This document shows, piece by piece, positions 6,710-14,778 of a stretch of DNA of 25,170 nucleotides. The position numbers and the translations under genes were made by a program. Each line of letters starts with the position of its first letter. Within the stretch, counting starts at the first letter, position 1. This stretch comes from JAHWJX01 sp036386655 (lineage in GTDB: Bacteria; Pseudomonadota; Alphaproteobacteria; Caulobacterales; Caulobacteraceae). Below the pieces are notes generated by a model. The model saw only the letters and a program-made list of their open reading frames with translations, was not told the DNA's origin and did not search any database. The stretch spans positions 1-25,170 of the forward strand of contig DASVVG010000081.1 in the NCBI GenBank assembly GCA_036386655.1, given 5' to 3'.

Positions 6710-7378
6710 ATGGAACTGGTGATCGGCGACAAGAACTGGTCCTCCTGGTCCATGCGGCCGTGGCTGGTGCTCAGGCGCGCCGGCGCCGAGTTCACGGAGA
6801 CGGTCGTGCGGCTGAACCGGCCTGAGTCGCCGGCGAACCTCGCGGTCGCCTCGCCCACGGCTCAGGTGCCGGTGCTGAAGGACGGCGAACTCACCGTCTG
6901 GGATTCGCTGGCGATCAGCGAATACGCCGCCGAGCGTTTCCCGCAGGCGCGGCTATGGCCGGAGGACCCTGCTAGACGGGCGCTCGGCCGCGCCGCCGCC
7001 GCCGAGATGCACGCCGGCTTCCGCTCCCTGCGGGGCGAGTGCCCGATGGACTTGATCAAGCGCGAGCACAGGACGCTGACTCCGATCACCCAGACGGACG
7101 TCAGGCGGGTGGTCCGGCTGTGGGGCGACCTGCGCCGTCGATACCGCGACGGCGGCCCGTTTCTCACGGGCGAGTGGTCGATCGCGGACGCGTTCTTCAC
7201 ACCGGTGGCCACCCGCTTCCGGACCTACGGCATCCTGCCTTCGGATCACGGCGACGACGGCACGGCGGGCGAATACGCGGAGACCCTGTTGCAGCAGCCC
7301 GAGTTCCTCGAATGGGAGCGGGCCGCGATCGAGGACGTGGCGCAGGGAGGCTCCGGGGGCGACTACCTCCACACCTGA
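6710..7378 (+). CDS. Glutathione S-transferase family protein
   Basis: This 222-residue cytoplasmic protein has the N-terminal thioredoxin-fold domain and C-terminal helical domain of glutathione S-transferases. The start of the first domain, NWSSWSMRPWLVL (9-21), places Ser residues where the glutathione-activating residue lies. VPVLKDGELTVWDSLAISEY contains the cis-Pro and the glutathione-contacting Glu/Asp-Ser region. WSIADAFFTPVATR in the second domain matches the conserved N-capping box. GAGGAG lies upstream of the ATG at 6710. The substrate cannot be told from sequence. It starts 52 bases after the preceding gene and converges with radC, whose stop lies 3 bases past its own. Confidence 0.9.
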   Translation: MELVIGDKNWSSWSMRPWLVLRRAGAEFTETVVRLNRPESPANLAVASPTAQVPVLKDGELTVWDSLAISEYAAERFPQARLWPEDPARRALGRAAAAEMHAGFRSLRGECPMDLIKREHRTLTPITQTDVRRVVRLWGDLRRRYRDGGPFLTGEWSIADAFFTPVATRFRTYGILPSDHGDDGTAGEYAETLLQQPEFLEWERAAIEDVAQGGSGGDYLHT

Positions 7379-7381
7379 GGC

Positions 7382-8065
7382 TCAGAAGAGGCCGAGCGCC
7401 TTGAAGCTCGCCACCCCTTCGCGGCCCACCACCAGGTGATCGTGCACCGCGATCTTCAGGCTGCGGCCGGCCTCCACGACCTGCCGCGTCATCTCGATGT
7501 CGGCGGGCGAGGGCGTCGGGTCGCCCGAGGGATGGTTGTGGACCAGGATCACCGAGCTCGAGGACAGCTCTAGCGCGCGCCGCATGATCTCGCGCGGGTA
7601 CACCGGGGCGTGGTCGACGGTGCCCTCGTTCATGTCGACGTCCGCGATGAGCTGGTTCTTCTTGTCGAGGAAGAGCACCCGGAAGTGCTCGCGCGGCTCG
7701 TGGGCGAGGGCCACCCGCACGTAGGCCAGCAGCGCCGTCCACGACGAGATCACCGGCCGCCGCCGGACCGACTCCCGCGCCGCCCGCAGCGTCGCCTCGT
7801 GCAGCAGCTTCAGGTCCAGCGCCGCCGCCTCGCCGATCCCGTCCACCGCGCGCAGGTCTTCCACACGCGCGGCGAACACCGCCTCGAGGGAGCCGAAGCG
7901 CTGGAGCAGCGCCTTCGCCTTGGGCTTCACGTCGCCGCGCGGAAAGGTCCGGAAGAGATAGAGTTCGAGCAGCTCGTAGTCGGGGAGGGCGCCGAGGCCG
8001 CCTTCGAGCGCGCGTTCGCGCAGCCGTTCGCGGTGCCCGAGATGGTGCGGCTTCGCCTCCCCCAT
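7382..8065 (-). CDS. radC: RadC family JAB/MPN domain protein
   Basis: RadC-like proteins are metalloproteins of the JAB1/MPN fold. The old link to DNA repair is not well supported, and the real role is unclear. The 227-residue length is typical. Residues 1-100 contain a helix-hairpin-helix region (LRAVDGIGEAAALDLK). The JAMM zinc motif is intact: His176 and His178 in HNHPSGDPTPS, then Asp189. A Glu in the EHFRVLFLD region completes the usual set. The gene begins 9 bases after map and is the last of the sfsA-map-radC operon, an order I recall from other alphaproteobacteria. Confidence 0.94.
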   Translation of the reverse strand: MGEAKPHHLGHRERLRERALEGGLGALPDYELLELYLFRTFPRGDVKPKAKALLQRFGSLEAVFAARVEDLRAVDGIGEAAALDLKLLHEATLRAARESVRRRPVISSWTALLAYVRVALAHEPREHFRVLFLDKKNQLIADVDMNEGTVDHAPVYPREIMRRALELSSSSVILVHNHPSGDPTPSPADIEMTRQVVEAGRSLKIAVHDHLVVGREGVASFKALGLF

Positions 8066-8074
8066 GCCGCCTTG

Positions 8075-8899
8075 TCAGGCGGCCGCGGCGGGGTTGTCCA
8101 GTCCCGCGGGGGAGGCGGTGAAAATCTCCACCCCGTCTTCGGTGACGCCGACCGAGTGTTCGAACTGCGCCGACAGCGACTTGTCGCGGGTGACCGCGGT
8201 CCAGCCGTCGGAGAGCACCTTCACGTCCTTGCGGCCCAGGTTCACCATCGGCTCGATGGTGAAGAACATCCCCGGCTTCAGCTCGGGGCCCGTGCCCGGG
8301 GCGCCGAAGTGCAGCACGTTGGGCGAGTCGTGGAACAGCCGGCCCACGCCGTGGCCGCAGAAGTCCTCCACCACCGTCATCCGCTGCGCGCGCACATAGC
8401 TCGCGATGGCGTGCCCGATGTCGCCGAAGGTGGCGCCGGGCTTCACCGCCGCGATCCCGCGCTGCAGGCTTTCGTACGTCACGTCGACCAGCCGTTGCGT
8501 TTTCGGAGACAGCGGGCCCGCCGCATACATGCGGCTCGTGTCGCCGTGCCAGCCGTCGACGATCACGGTCACGTCGATGTTGGCGATGTCGCCCTCGCGC
8601 AGCGGGCGGGGGCCCGGGAAGCCGTGGCAGACGACGTGGTTGGTCGAGATGCAGGTCGAGTAGTTGTAGCCGCGGTAGAAGAGCGTCGCCGGCGTCGCGC
8701 CGTGGTCGAGGATGAACTCGCGCGCCAGCCGGTCCAGCTCGTCCGTCAGGACGCCAGGCTTCACGTGCGGGGCGAGCATGTCGAGCACCTCGGCCGCCAG
8801 GCGACCCGCGCGGCGCATGCCCTCGAAGTCCTCGGGCTTGTGGAGCCGGATCCGCCCGGTGCGGACGGGCGCCTCCTCCATGACGACGTTCATCGGCAT
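8075..8899 (-). CDS. map: Type I methionine aminopeptidase
   Basis: This enzyme removes the initiator Met from new proteins in the cytoplasm and is normally essential. The 274-residue product has all five metal ligands, Asp109, Asp120, His183, Glu216 and Glu247, with the same spacing as the Escherichia coli enzyme. The substrate-binding His is in VVCHGFP (His92). The N-terminal tail is about a dozen residues longer than in E. coli. Two start codons compete: ATG at 8899 has GAGGGA almost touching it, while the ATG two codons later is better spaced. The gene starts 4 bases after the end of sfsA, so the two are probably cotranscribed. Confidence 0.97.
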   Translation of the reverse strand: MPMNVVMEEAPVRTGRIRLHKPEDFEGMRRAGRLAAEVLDMLAPHVKPGVLTDELDRLAREFILDHGATPATLFYRGYNYSTCISTNHVVCHGFPGPRPLREGDIANIDVTVIVDGWHGDTSRMYAAGPLSPKTQRLVDVTYESLQRGIAAVKPGATFGDIGHAIASYVRAQRMTVVEDFCGHGVGRLFHDSPNVLHFGAPGTGPELKPGMFFTIEPMVNLGRKDVKVLSDGWTAVTRDKSLSAQFEHSVGVTEDGVEIFTASPAGLDNPAAAA

Positions 8900-8903
8900 T
8901 CCC

Positions 8904-9611
8904 TCAGCCCGGCCGGTCGCGCCAGGGCACTTGATCGGTGACGCGCACGCCCTGTGGCGAGACCTCGCAACGATAACATAGGACCTCCACGCCGGTTTCG
9001 GCAGCCTTAAGCAACCCGGAGGCGTATGCCGGGTCCAGGTCGGCCGCCGTCGCGAAGCGCGAGCAGGCTCGCTGGACCAGGAAAAGGATCACCGCCCGCT
9101 CGCCGTTCTCCACCAGGCCGACGAGCTCCCGCAGCTGCGTGCTGGCGCGCTTGGAGACGCAGTCCGGCCATTCCGCCAGGCCCGGGTCCCGGCTGAGCGT
9201 CACGCTCTTCACTTCGACCCAGCAGCGCGGGCCGGGCCCGCCCTCCAGCAGGAAGTCGATGCGGCTGGCGGCCCCGTACGCCGCCTCGCGTCGCCGCGAG
9301 GCGTACCCGGCCAGTTCGGGGATCAGCCCGTTCGTGAGCGCCTCGTCCGCCAGCTGGTTCGGCCGCATCGTGTTCACGCCCACCAGGCCGTCCTCCGCCT
9401 CCACGAGCTCGAGCGTCCATGCGAGCTTGCGCGCCGCGCCAGCCGCGGGCGAGACCCACGCGGGCATTCCCGGCATGTTCAGCCCGAGCATCGCGCCCGG
9501 GTTCGGGCAGTGAGCGGTCACCACCGTCCCGTCTTCCAGCTCCACGTCGGCGAAGAAGCGCTTGTACCGCTGGACCAGGCGGCCGCGGCGCAGGGGTGCG
9601 GGAAACTGCAT
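8904..9611 (-). CDS. sfsA: SfsA family DNA/RNA nuclease
   Basis: SfsA was first named for an effect on sugar fermentation in Escherichia coli, and was later described as a nuclease with an N-terminal OB fold and a C-terminal PD-(D/E)XK core. The 235-residue product shows the family start (PLRRGRLVQRYKRFFADVEL), the HCPNPGAM motif (34-41), and the nuclease core residues Asp119 (RIDFLLEG) and Glu133-x-Lys135 (VEVKSVTL). These suggest an active enzyme. It is the first gene of the sfsA-map-radC operon. The 62-base gap to the divergent peptidase gene must hold its promoter. I could not pick out convincing boxes there. Confidence 0.94.
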   Translation of the reverse strand: MQFPAPLRRGRLVQRYKRFFADVELEDGTVVTAHCPNPGAMLGLNMPGMPAWVSPAAGAARKLAWTLELVEAEDGLVGVNTMRPNQLADEALTNGLIPELAGYASRRREAAYGAASRIDFLLEGGPGPRCWVEVKSVTLSRDPGLAEWPDCVSKRASTQLRELVGLVENGERAVILFLVQRACSRFATAADLDPAYASGLLKAAETGVEVLCYRCEVSPQGVRVTDQVPWRDRPG

Positions 9612-9673
9612 GACGCCGCTTGACTAGGGCGGCCCTTTTGGGGACGCCACCACGGAGTTCACGGAGCAGGTGC

Positions 9674-11137
9674 GTGCGCGATTTCAGGACGAAGATTGCG
9701 GCGGCGGCGGCCGTGGCGATGCTGTTCGGGCCTGGGGCCGAGGCCCAGCAGCGGTCCCCTCGCACCGCGACGGTCCAGCAGACCCCCGAGCAGGTCGCCA
9801 TCGGCCTGCGCGATGCAGCCCGGCGCGGCACCTCGGCCTATCCACTCGTGCAGGAGCTGACGACCCGTTTCGGCCCCCGCCTGGCCGGCACCCCCGCCGA
9901 GCACCGCGCCGCCGACTGGCTCGCCGGGCGCTTCCGCCAGCTCGGCTTCGAGAACGTCCGCGTGGAGCAGTTCCCCCTGACGGTCTGGACCCGCGGCTTC
10001 GAACGCGCGGAGGTCATAGGCGCGCACCCGCAGCCGCTGACCGTCGTAGGGCTGGGGGGCACCATCCCGACCGGTCCGCAGGGCGTCGAAGGCGAGGTCG
10101 CCCTGTTCGAGACGCTGCAGGACCTGACCGACGCCGTCCCCGGCTCGCTGACGGGCAAGATCGCCGTCGTGCTCACCGAAACGCCCCGCACCCAGAGCGG
10201 CGCTGGGTACGGCTCCACCTCCGCCGCCCGCTCGCAAGGCCCGACCGTGGCGGCGCAACGCGGGGCGATCGGCTTCCTGCTCCGCTCCCTCGGGACCCAC
10301 GACCACCGCTTCGCCCACACGGGCGCGACCCGGATCGGCCCCGGCACCATCCCGGCGTTCGCCATGTCCCCGCCGGACGCCGAGCAGCTCCGCCGGCTCG
10401 CGGCTCTGGGGCCGGTGCGCGTTCGCCTCTTCTCCACGCCCGGCACGGTCACGCAGGGCCGCTCGCAGAACGTGGTGGGCGAAGTCCGCGGCCGCGAGCG
10501 TCCGGAGGAGGTGATCGTCATCGGCGGCCACCTAGATTCCTGGGACCTCGGCACCGGGGCGATCGACGACGGCGCGGGCGTGGCGATCACCACGGCTGCG
10601 CTCGACCTGATCCGGCGCCTCCCGCAGCGGCCGCGCCGCACGATCCGCGCCGTCGCCTGGGGCTCCGAAGAGGTCAGCCAGCCGGAGCCGACCCGCGGTC
10701 TCGCCGGCGCGCGCTTCTACGCCGACAGCCGCAAGGGCGAGCTCGCCCGCCACGTGATCGCGAGCGAGAGCGACTTCGGCGCGGGCCCGATCTACAGCTT
10801 CAGCCTCCCCGCCGGCTGGGCCGACAGCGTCCTGGCCCGCCGCGCGGCCAACGTGCTGGCGCCGCTGGGCGTACTGTTCGATCGTAGCGCCTCGATGGGC
10901 GGCGGCCCCGACACGGGACCGCTCGTGCAGGAGGGCGTGCCCACCTTCCGCCTGGCGCAGGACGGCACCGACTACTTCGACGTCCATCACACCGCCGACG
11001 ACGTCCTCGAGCGGATCGACCCGAAGAACCTGGACCAGAATGTCGCCGCGTGGGCGGCGCTGCTCTGGATGCTGGCCGAGTCCGACGCGGATTTCCGCGC
11101 ACCGGCGCCCGCTTCGCCCGCCGCCACAGCCCCGTGA
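9674..11137 (+). CDS. Secreted M28 family metallopeptidase
   Basis: This is a zinc peptidase of the M28 family, of the carboxypeptidase Q-like type with a PA-domain insertion. I chose GTG at 9674 (487 residues): GGAG lies 7 bases upstream, and it starts directly with a signal peptide (RTKIAAAAAVAMLFGPGAEA/QQ). An upstream TTG extension to 9620 is less likely. Zinc-site motifs are HLDSWD (His286) with DDGAG (Asp298), SEE following AVAWG, SESDFGAG, and HHTADDV near the C-terminus. It should act in the periplasm on peptides. Its stop overlaps the next start in GTGA, so the two are translationally coupled. Confidence 0.9.
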   Translation: MRDFRTKIAAAAAVAMLFGPGAEAQQRSPRTATVQQTPEQVAIGLRDAARRGTSAYPLVQELTTRFGPRLAGTPAEHRAADWLAGRFRQLGFENVRVEQFPLTVWTRGFERAEVIGAHPQPLTVVGLGGTIPTGPQGVEGEVALFETLQDLTDAVPGSLTGKIAVVLTETPRTQSGAGYGSTSAARSQGPTVAAQRGAIGFLLRSLGTHDHRFAHTGATRIGPGTIPAFAMSPPDAEQLRRLAALGPVRVRLFSTPGTVTQGRSQNVVGEVRGRERPEEVIVIGGHLDSWDLGTGAIDDGAGVAITTAALDLIRRLPQRPRRTIRAVAWGSEEVSQPEPTRGLAGARFYADSRKGELARHVIASESDFGAGPIYSFSLPAGWADSVLARRAANVLAPLGVLFDRSASMGGGPDTGPLVQEGVPTFRLAQDGTDYFDVHHTADDVLERIDPKNLDQNVAAWAALLWMLAESDADFRAPAPASPAATAP

Positions 11138-11883
11138 CGCCCGGCGTCGCCGCCGCCGTCCTGATCGTCGGCGACGAGATCCTCTCGGGCCGGACGCAGG
11201 ACACCAACCTCGGGACGCTGGCGCGCTTCCTAGGCGTGCGGGGGATCGACGTGGCCGAGGCCCGCGTCGTCGCCGACGTCACGGAGGCGATCGTGGATGC
11301 GCTGCGCGAGCTCTGCGGCCGCTACGACTACGTGTTCAGCACCGGCGGCATCGGCCCGACGCACGATGACATCACCGCCGACGCCGTCGCGGAGGCCTTC
11401 GAGGTGGAGCTGCGCGAGCACCCTGAGGCGCTGGAGATCCTGCGCGGCCGCTACGGCGACGATCTCAACGATGCGCGCCGCCGCATGGCGCGCATACCTG
11501 TCGGCGGGACCCTGATCGCCAACCCGGTCAGCCACGCGCCCGGGTTCCAGATCGGCAACCTGTTCGTCCTGGCCGGCGTGCCAGGGATCATGGCGGGCAT
11601 GCTGGAAGACGTCGGGCATCGCCTGCAGGGCGCCTCCCCCGTCGTCTCTCGCACCGTCCGCGTCGAGGGGGTGGGGGAGGGCGTGCTCGCCGGGCCGCTG
11701 GGCTCTGTCGCAAAGGCGCACCCGGCGCTCTCGCTCGGCAGCTACCCGTTCTTCAGCCCCGAAGGCTTCGGCTCGAACCTGGTGGTCCGCGGCCGCGATG
11801 CGGCTGCAGTGGACGCGGCCGTGGCCGAACTGCTCGCGGCCTTCGCCGAAGCCGGCGTCGCCGCTGAGCCGAGCGACAGCTAG
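11134..11883 (+). CDS. CinA/MoaB-like molybdopterin-binding domain protein
   Basis: The 249-residue protein contains the MoCF/molybdopterin-binding fold found in MoaB, Mog and the N-terminal half of CinA. The start AAVLIVGDEILSGRTQDTN and the loop FSTGGIGPTHDD (about 69-80) are diagnostic. It lacks the C-terminal nicotinamide-nucleotide amidase domain of full CinA, so it is the stand-alone type, whose role is not well established. The GTG at 11134 overlaps the peptidase stop by four bases (GTGA). A longer reading from 11050 lies inside the peptidase gene and was rejected. The stop shares CTAG with the symporter stop on the other strand. Confidence 0.88.
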   Translation: MTPGVAAAVLIVGDEILSGRTQDTNLGTLARFLGVRGIDVAEARVVADVTEAIVDALRELCGRYDYVFSTGGIGPTHDDITADAVAEAFEVELREHPEALEILRGRYGDDLNDARRRMARIPVGGTLIANPVSHAPGFQIGNLFVLAGVPGIMAGMLEDVGHRLQGASPVVSRTVRVEGVGEGVLAGPLGSVAKAHPALSLGSYPFFSPEGFGSNLVVRGRDAAAVDAAVAELLAAFAEAGVAAEPSDS

Positions 11884-13208
11884 AGCTGCGCGCCGATCGC
11901 CTCTTCAGGCACCGGGCCGGGCTCGTCGACCTCCCGCGGCTCTCCGCGAGACACCACGACCGCCGCCGCCAGATCGCCGGTGACGTTGACCGTGGTGCGG
12001 CACATGTCGAGCAGCCGGTCGACGCCCAGGATCAGGCCGATCCCTTCAGGCGGGACCCCGACCATGCCGAGGATGAGCGCCACCACCGGCAGCGACCCGG
12101 CGGGCACGCCCGCAGTCCCGATCCCGCCCAGGATGCAGACCAGCATCACGGTCACCTGCTGCAGCAGGTTCAGCTCGACCCCGAAGAACTGCGCCAGGAA
12201 CAGCACCGTCACGCCCTCGAAAAGGGCGGTGCCGTTCTGGTTGGCGGTGGCCCCGATGGTGAGCACGAAGCGGGCGATCCGCCGCGGCAGGCCCAGCTCC
12301 CGCTCCGCAACCAGCAGCGCGGTCGGCAGCGTCGCGTTGCTCGACGCGGTGGAGAAGGCCACCAGCATCGCCTCCTGCGAGCCGCGGAAGAACGCCACCG
12401 GCGACAGTCCGCCGAGGAACCGCACGGCGAGCGAGTAGACCACCACCAGGTGGATCGCGAGGGCGAGCAGCACCACGCCCACGTAGGCGCCGAGCCGCAG
12501 CAGCAGGTCCCAGCCGAACAGCGCCGCCAGGTTGAACATCAGGGCGGCCACCGCGATGGGCGCGAAGCGGATCACTAAGTTGATCAGCGCCATCGTGACG
12601 TTGAATAGACCCTCGATCGCGCCCTTCAGCATGTCCGCGCCCGGCGCCGCCCGCGCCATCACGAGGCCGATCCCGAAGATCAGCGAGAAGAACATCACCG
12701 GCAGGATCTTGTTGTCGGCCGCTGCAGCGAAGACGTTGGTCGGGATGATGTCGAGGAAGGCGGCGACGCCCGCCGGCTGCTCGGCGGCGGTGCCGATGAT
12801 CCCCGCCGCCCCGCCGGAATTCTGGGCCAACAGGCTCCGCGCCAGCACCGGGTCGACGCCGTCTCCCGGCCGGAAGATGTTGACCAGCGCCAGCCCGATG
12901 ATCACCGCGATCGTCGAGACCGCCACCGTGAACGCCAGCGTCCGCCAGCCGGTCCTGCCCAGCGCGCCGATGTCTCCCATCTCGGCCACACCGACCGTCA
13001 GCGCCGCGAACAGCAGCGGGATCACCAGCATGAACAGCAGCCGCAGGAAGATCTGCGAGATCGGCGTGGTGAAGTAGGTCGTGACCGCCTCGACCCAGGC
13101 CGCGTCGGCGCCGGCGGTCATATTGACCAGCAGACCGCCCAGCAGCCCCGCGAGGAACCCGATCAGCATCTGCGTGTGCAGCGGCAGCCTGCGCGCGCGC
13201 CCGATCAT
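11880..13208 (-). CDS. Dicarboxylate/amino acid:cation symporter
   Basis: This is an inner-membrane transporter of the DAACS family (GltP/DctA type) that takes up acidic amino acids or C4-dicarboxylates with protons or sodium. The ATG at 13208 gives 442 residues, the usual length. An in-frame extension to 13325 is Arg/Ala-rich and unlike the family. The protein has about eight long hydrophobic helices. Family motifs include the Ser-rich loop (AFSTASSNATLPTAL), NQNGTALFEG, which corresponds to NMDGTALY, and GTAGVPAGSLPV in the second hairpin, followed by DRLLDMCRTTVNVTGD. That last motif carries the substrate-binding Asp, Arg and Asn. Glutamate/aspartate and dicarboxylate specificity cannot be separated here. 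Confidence 0.93.
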   Translation of the reverse strand: MIGRARRLPLHTQMLIGFLAGLLGGLLVNMTAGADAAWVEAVTTYFTTPISQIFLRLLFMLVIPLLFAALTVGVAEMGDIGALGRTGWRTLAFTVAVSTIAVIIGLALVNIFRPGDGVDPVLARSLLAQNSGGAAGIIGTAAEQPAGVAAFLDIIPTNVFAAAADNKILPVMFFSLIFGIGLVMARAAPGADMLKGAIEGLFNVTMALINLVIRFAPIAVAALMFNLAALFGWDLLLRLGAYVGVVLLALAIHLVVVYSLAVRFLGGLSPVAFFRGSQEAMLVAFSTASSNATLPTALLVAERELGLPRRIARFVLTIGATANQNGTALFEGVTVLFLAQFFGVELNLLQQVTVMLVCILGGIGTAGVPAGSLPVVALILGMVGVPPEGIGLILGVDRLLDMCRTTVNVTGDLAAAVVVSRGEPREVDEPGPVPEEAIGAQL

Positions 13209-13287
13209 CTCATGCCCTCGTCCACCGTTCCCGCGTCTTGCGTAGCACGGGCGCGGCCGAGCGCCAGCGGGCGCGCCTGAAAAGCGA

Positions 13288-13319
13288 CGCGCCGCCTGCG
13301 GGGCCCCGCTGGCGGCGCG
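13288..13319 (-). terminator. Long GC hairpin, terminator for the 13343-13657 gene
   Basis: CGCGCCGCC (13288-13296) and GGCGGCGCG (13311-13319) pair, and a second 6-base arm (GCGGGG/CCCCGC) continues after one T-T mismatch. On the - strand CGCTTTTC follows the stem, and the small secreted gene ends 23 bases before it. It fits an intrinsic terminator with a short U-run. Confidence 0.6.
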
Positions 13320-13342
13320 CTCCATACTCCGTCAGCGTCGGA

Positions 13343-13657
13343 TCAACGGCCCTTTTGGCCCGGAGGTCCGTAGTAGCCCTTGTTGATCGACTTGCAGTGG
13401 CCCGGCGGGAAGCAGCGCGCGACGGGCTTCTGCGGGTGGCCGTGGCAGCCGTTGTGCACGTGTCCGCCGCCCGAGTAGGAGCCGGCGTTTTTCTTGTGGC
13501 CGTAGACGCTGCTGTGGCCGCCGGGATGATTCCCGCCGGTCTTCTGGTGCGGCACGTAGCCATAGTAGTTCGGCGTGCCCTTGGGCTGGGCGCCGGCCCC
13601 GGCCGGGGCGAGGACGAGCATGGCGGAAGCCGCCAGGACGCCTGCGATCATCTTCAT
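13343..13657 (-). CDS. Small secreted His/Gly-rich protein
   Basis: I do not recognise this 104-residue protein. It opens with a clear signal peptide (MKMIAGVLAASAMLVLAPAGAGA/Q). The mature part is rich in Gly, His, Tyr, Lys and Pro, with motifs GGNHPGGHSSVYGHKK and GGGHVHNGCHGHP, three Cys (GCHG, ARCFP, GHCKS) and a basic C-terminus (PPGQKGR). About a dozen His and the Cys suggest metal binding, but this is inference. GGAGGG lies about 8 bases upstream of the ATG, so the start is good. It is a single-gene transcript ending at the hairpin at 13288-13319, with the symporter gene downstream on the same strand. Confidence 0.7.
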   Translation of the reverse strand: MKMIAGVLAASAMLVLAPAGAGAQPKGTPNYYGYVPHQKTGGNHPGGHSSVYGHKKNAGSYSGGGHVHNGCHGHPQKPVARCFPPGHCKSINKGYYGPPGQKGR

Positions 13658-13822
13658 CGTTGTGGATCCCTCCGTTGAAGAGCGGGCGCGCGTCGTGGCC
13701 CCCGCCGCTTCGACAACAGCAGCGACCTACAAAGGTTCAAAGTTCGCGCGTAAGGGGAAAACGAGCCCGCTGACGTGGCTCGACCGTGGCCCCGGGCCTG
13801 CGCTAACGGTGCTCGCACGGTC

Positions 13823-13906
13823 GCGGACGTGGCGGAACTGGTAGACGCAGCGGACTTAAAATCCGCTTCCCGAAAGGGAGTGTGGGTTCGAGTCCCACCG
13901 TCCGCA
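13823..13906 (+). tRNA. tRNA-Leu, anticodon UAA
   Basis: The full cloverleaf can be read. The acceptor is GCGGACG (13823-13829) with CGTCCGC (13899-13905) and discriminator A. The D arm is GCG/CGC around GAACTGGTAGA. The anticodon arm is GCGGA-CTTAAAA-TCCGC with anticodon TAA. A long variable arm (TCCC-GAAA-GGGA) is typical of the Leu class, and the T arm is GTGGG-TTCGAGT-CCCAC. CCA is not encoded. UUA is a very rare codon in such GC-rich DNA; this tRNA also reads UUG. No integrase or repeat of its 3' end is seen nearby. Confidence 0.97.
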
Positions 13907-13929
13907 CCGACCGCACCCGAAGCCTGCTC

Positions 13930-14778
13930 TTAGTTCAGCGGCTTCGCGCCTGCGTAGACGGTTCGCCGACCGAGCGAAGCGCGGTCCGCGTCGAGCGCCG
14001 TGCAACTCGGGAAGAAGCGCGTGTCCGCGACCTCCACCGACACCACGTAGGTGCGCCCGCCGACGGCGGCGCGAATCCCGTCCGAACCCTCCTCGACGGA
14101 TATCGGCGCCGTGGCGCTCGTCTCGTATCCGTCGCGGGCGAGGCCGGCGCGGACGACCTGCACCAGGCCGCTGTCGAACACCCGGCCGCGATAGCCGCGC
14201 GGCAGGATGCGGCCTTCCGCGTCCGCCCTGAACAGCGCCTCCAGGTCCACCTGGTCGAGATGGCCGTACATGCCTCCCGACGGGAACAGGATGCCGGTCG
14301 CCGCGAACCGGTCGCCGCCGAGATGCGAGCACTCCAGCGGCGCGTACGGCGACACGCCGCTCTCGAACAGCCGGAGCGCCTCGCGGTACACGGCGAACCC
14401 CCACTTCGCGCAGCAGCGGTCACGCTGGCCGTGGGTGCAGACGGCGAAGGTCGGGGAGCCGCCCTCGTCGATCGGCCCCCGCGCCGAGAGCGCCTCCAGC
14501 AGCGCCGGCAAGGCTTCCGCCGCAGCCGTGGCGTCACGGCGGTGGACGCGCACGGGGGAGGGGGCGCCGTCGCGCGGGTTGTAGAGGCGGGTCACCACGC
14601 CCCTCCGGCGCGCCTCTGCGACGGCGTCCAGCTCCGCCGCGGTAGCCCAGCCGGTGTTCATCTCCTTCTCGCCCCAGAACCGCTTCGGCGCGGGCACGAG
14701 CACGTACGCGTCGCCTCGCACGCCGGTGCCGGCGAGCACGGCGTCCTGCGCCTGCGCGACGCGCGAGCAGAAGTTCAC
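13930..14778 (-). CDS. Sucrase/ferredoxin-like (thioredoxin-fold) protein
   Basis: The 282-residue product fits the Suc_Fer-like family, thioredoxin-fold proteins related to [2Fe-2S] ferredoxins. The Cys set is Cys4 (NFCSR) and the cluster CTHGQRDRCCAKWG (114-127). The family block HLGGDRFAATGILFP follows (152-166), with a YGHLD motif after it. An Fe-S cluster is likely by family. The start is GTG and overlaps the stop of the JmjC gene in GTGA, which signals translational coupling and argues for a shared process. In this operon the plausible role is electron supply to, or redox maintenance of, the Fe(II) oxygenase; that is inference. The gene ends 24 bases from tRNA-Leu on the other strand. 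Confidence 0.83.
   Translation of the reverse strand: MNFCSRVAQAQDAVLAGTGVRGDAYVLVPAPKRFWGEKEMNTGWATAAELDAVAEARRRGVVTRLYNPRDGAPSPVRVHRRDATAAAEALPALLEALSARGPIDEGGSPTFAVCTHGQRDRCCAKWGFAVYREALRLFESGVSPYAPLECSHLGGDRFAATGILFPSGGMYGHLDQVDLEALFRADAEGRILPRGYRGRVFDSGLVQVVRAGLARDGYETSATAPISVEEGSDGIRAAVGGRTYVVSVEVADTRFFPSCTALDADRASLGRRTVYAGAKPLN

Noticed and set aside
7610..8941. 443-codon + strand frame opposite radC and map
   Set aside because: Antisense shadow of two well-supported genes.
11050..11133. Longer N-terminus for the CinA/MoaB-like protein
   Set aside because: It lies inside the peptidase gene, while GTG 11134 gives the family N-terminus and a GTGA overlap.
13823..13930. tRNA-Leu as an integration site of a mobile island
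   Set aside because: No integrase gene and no repeat of the tRNA 3' end is visible in the window, and flanking genes look native.
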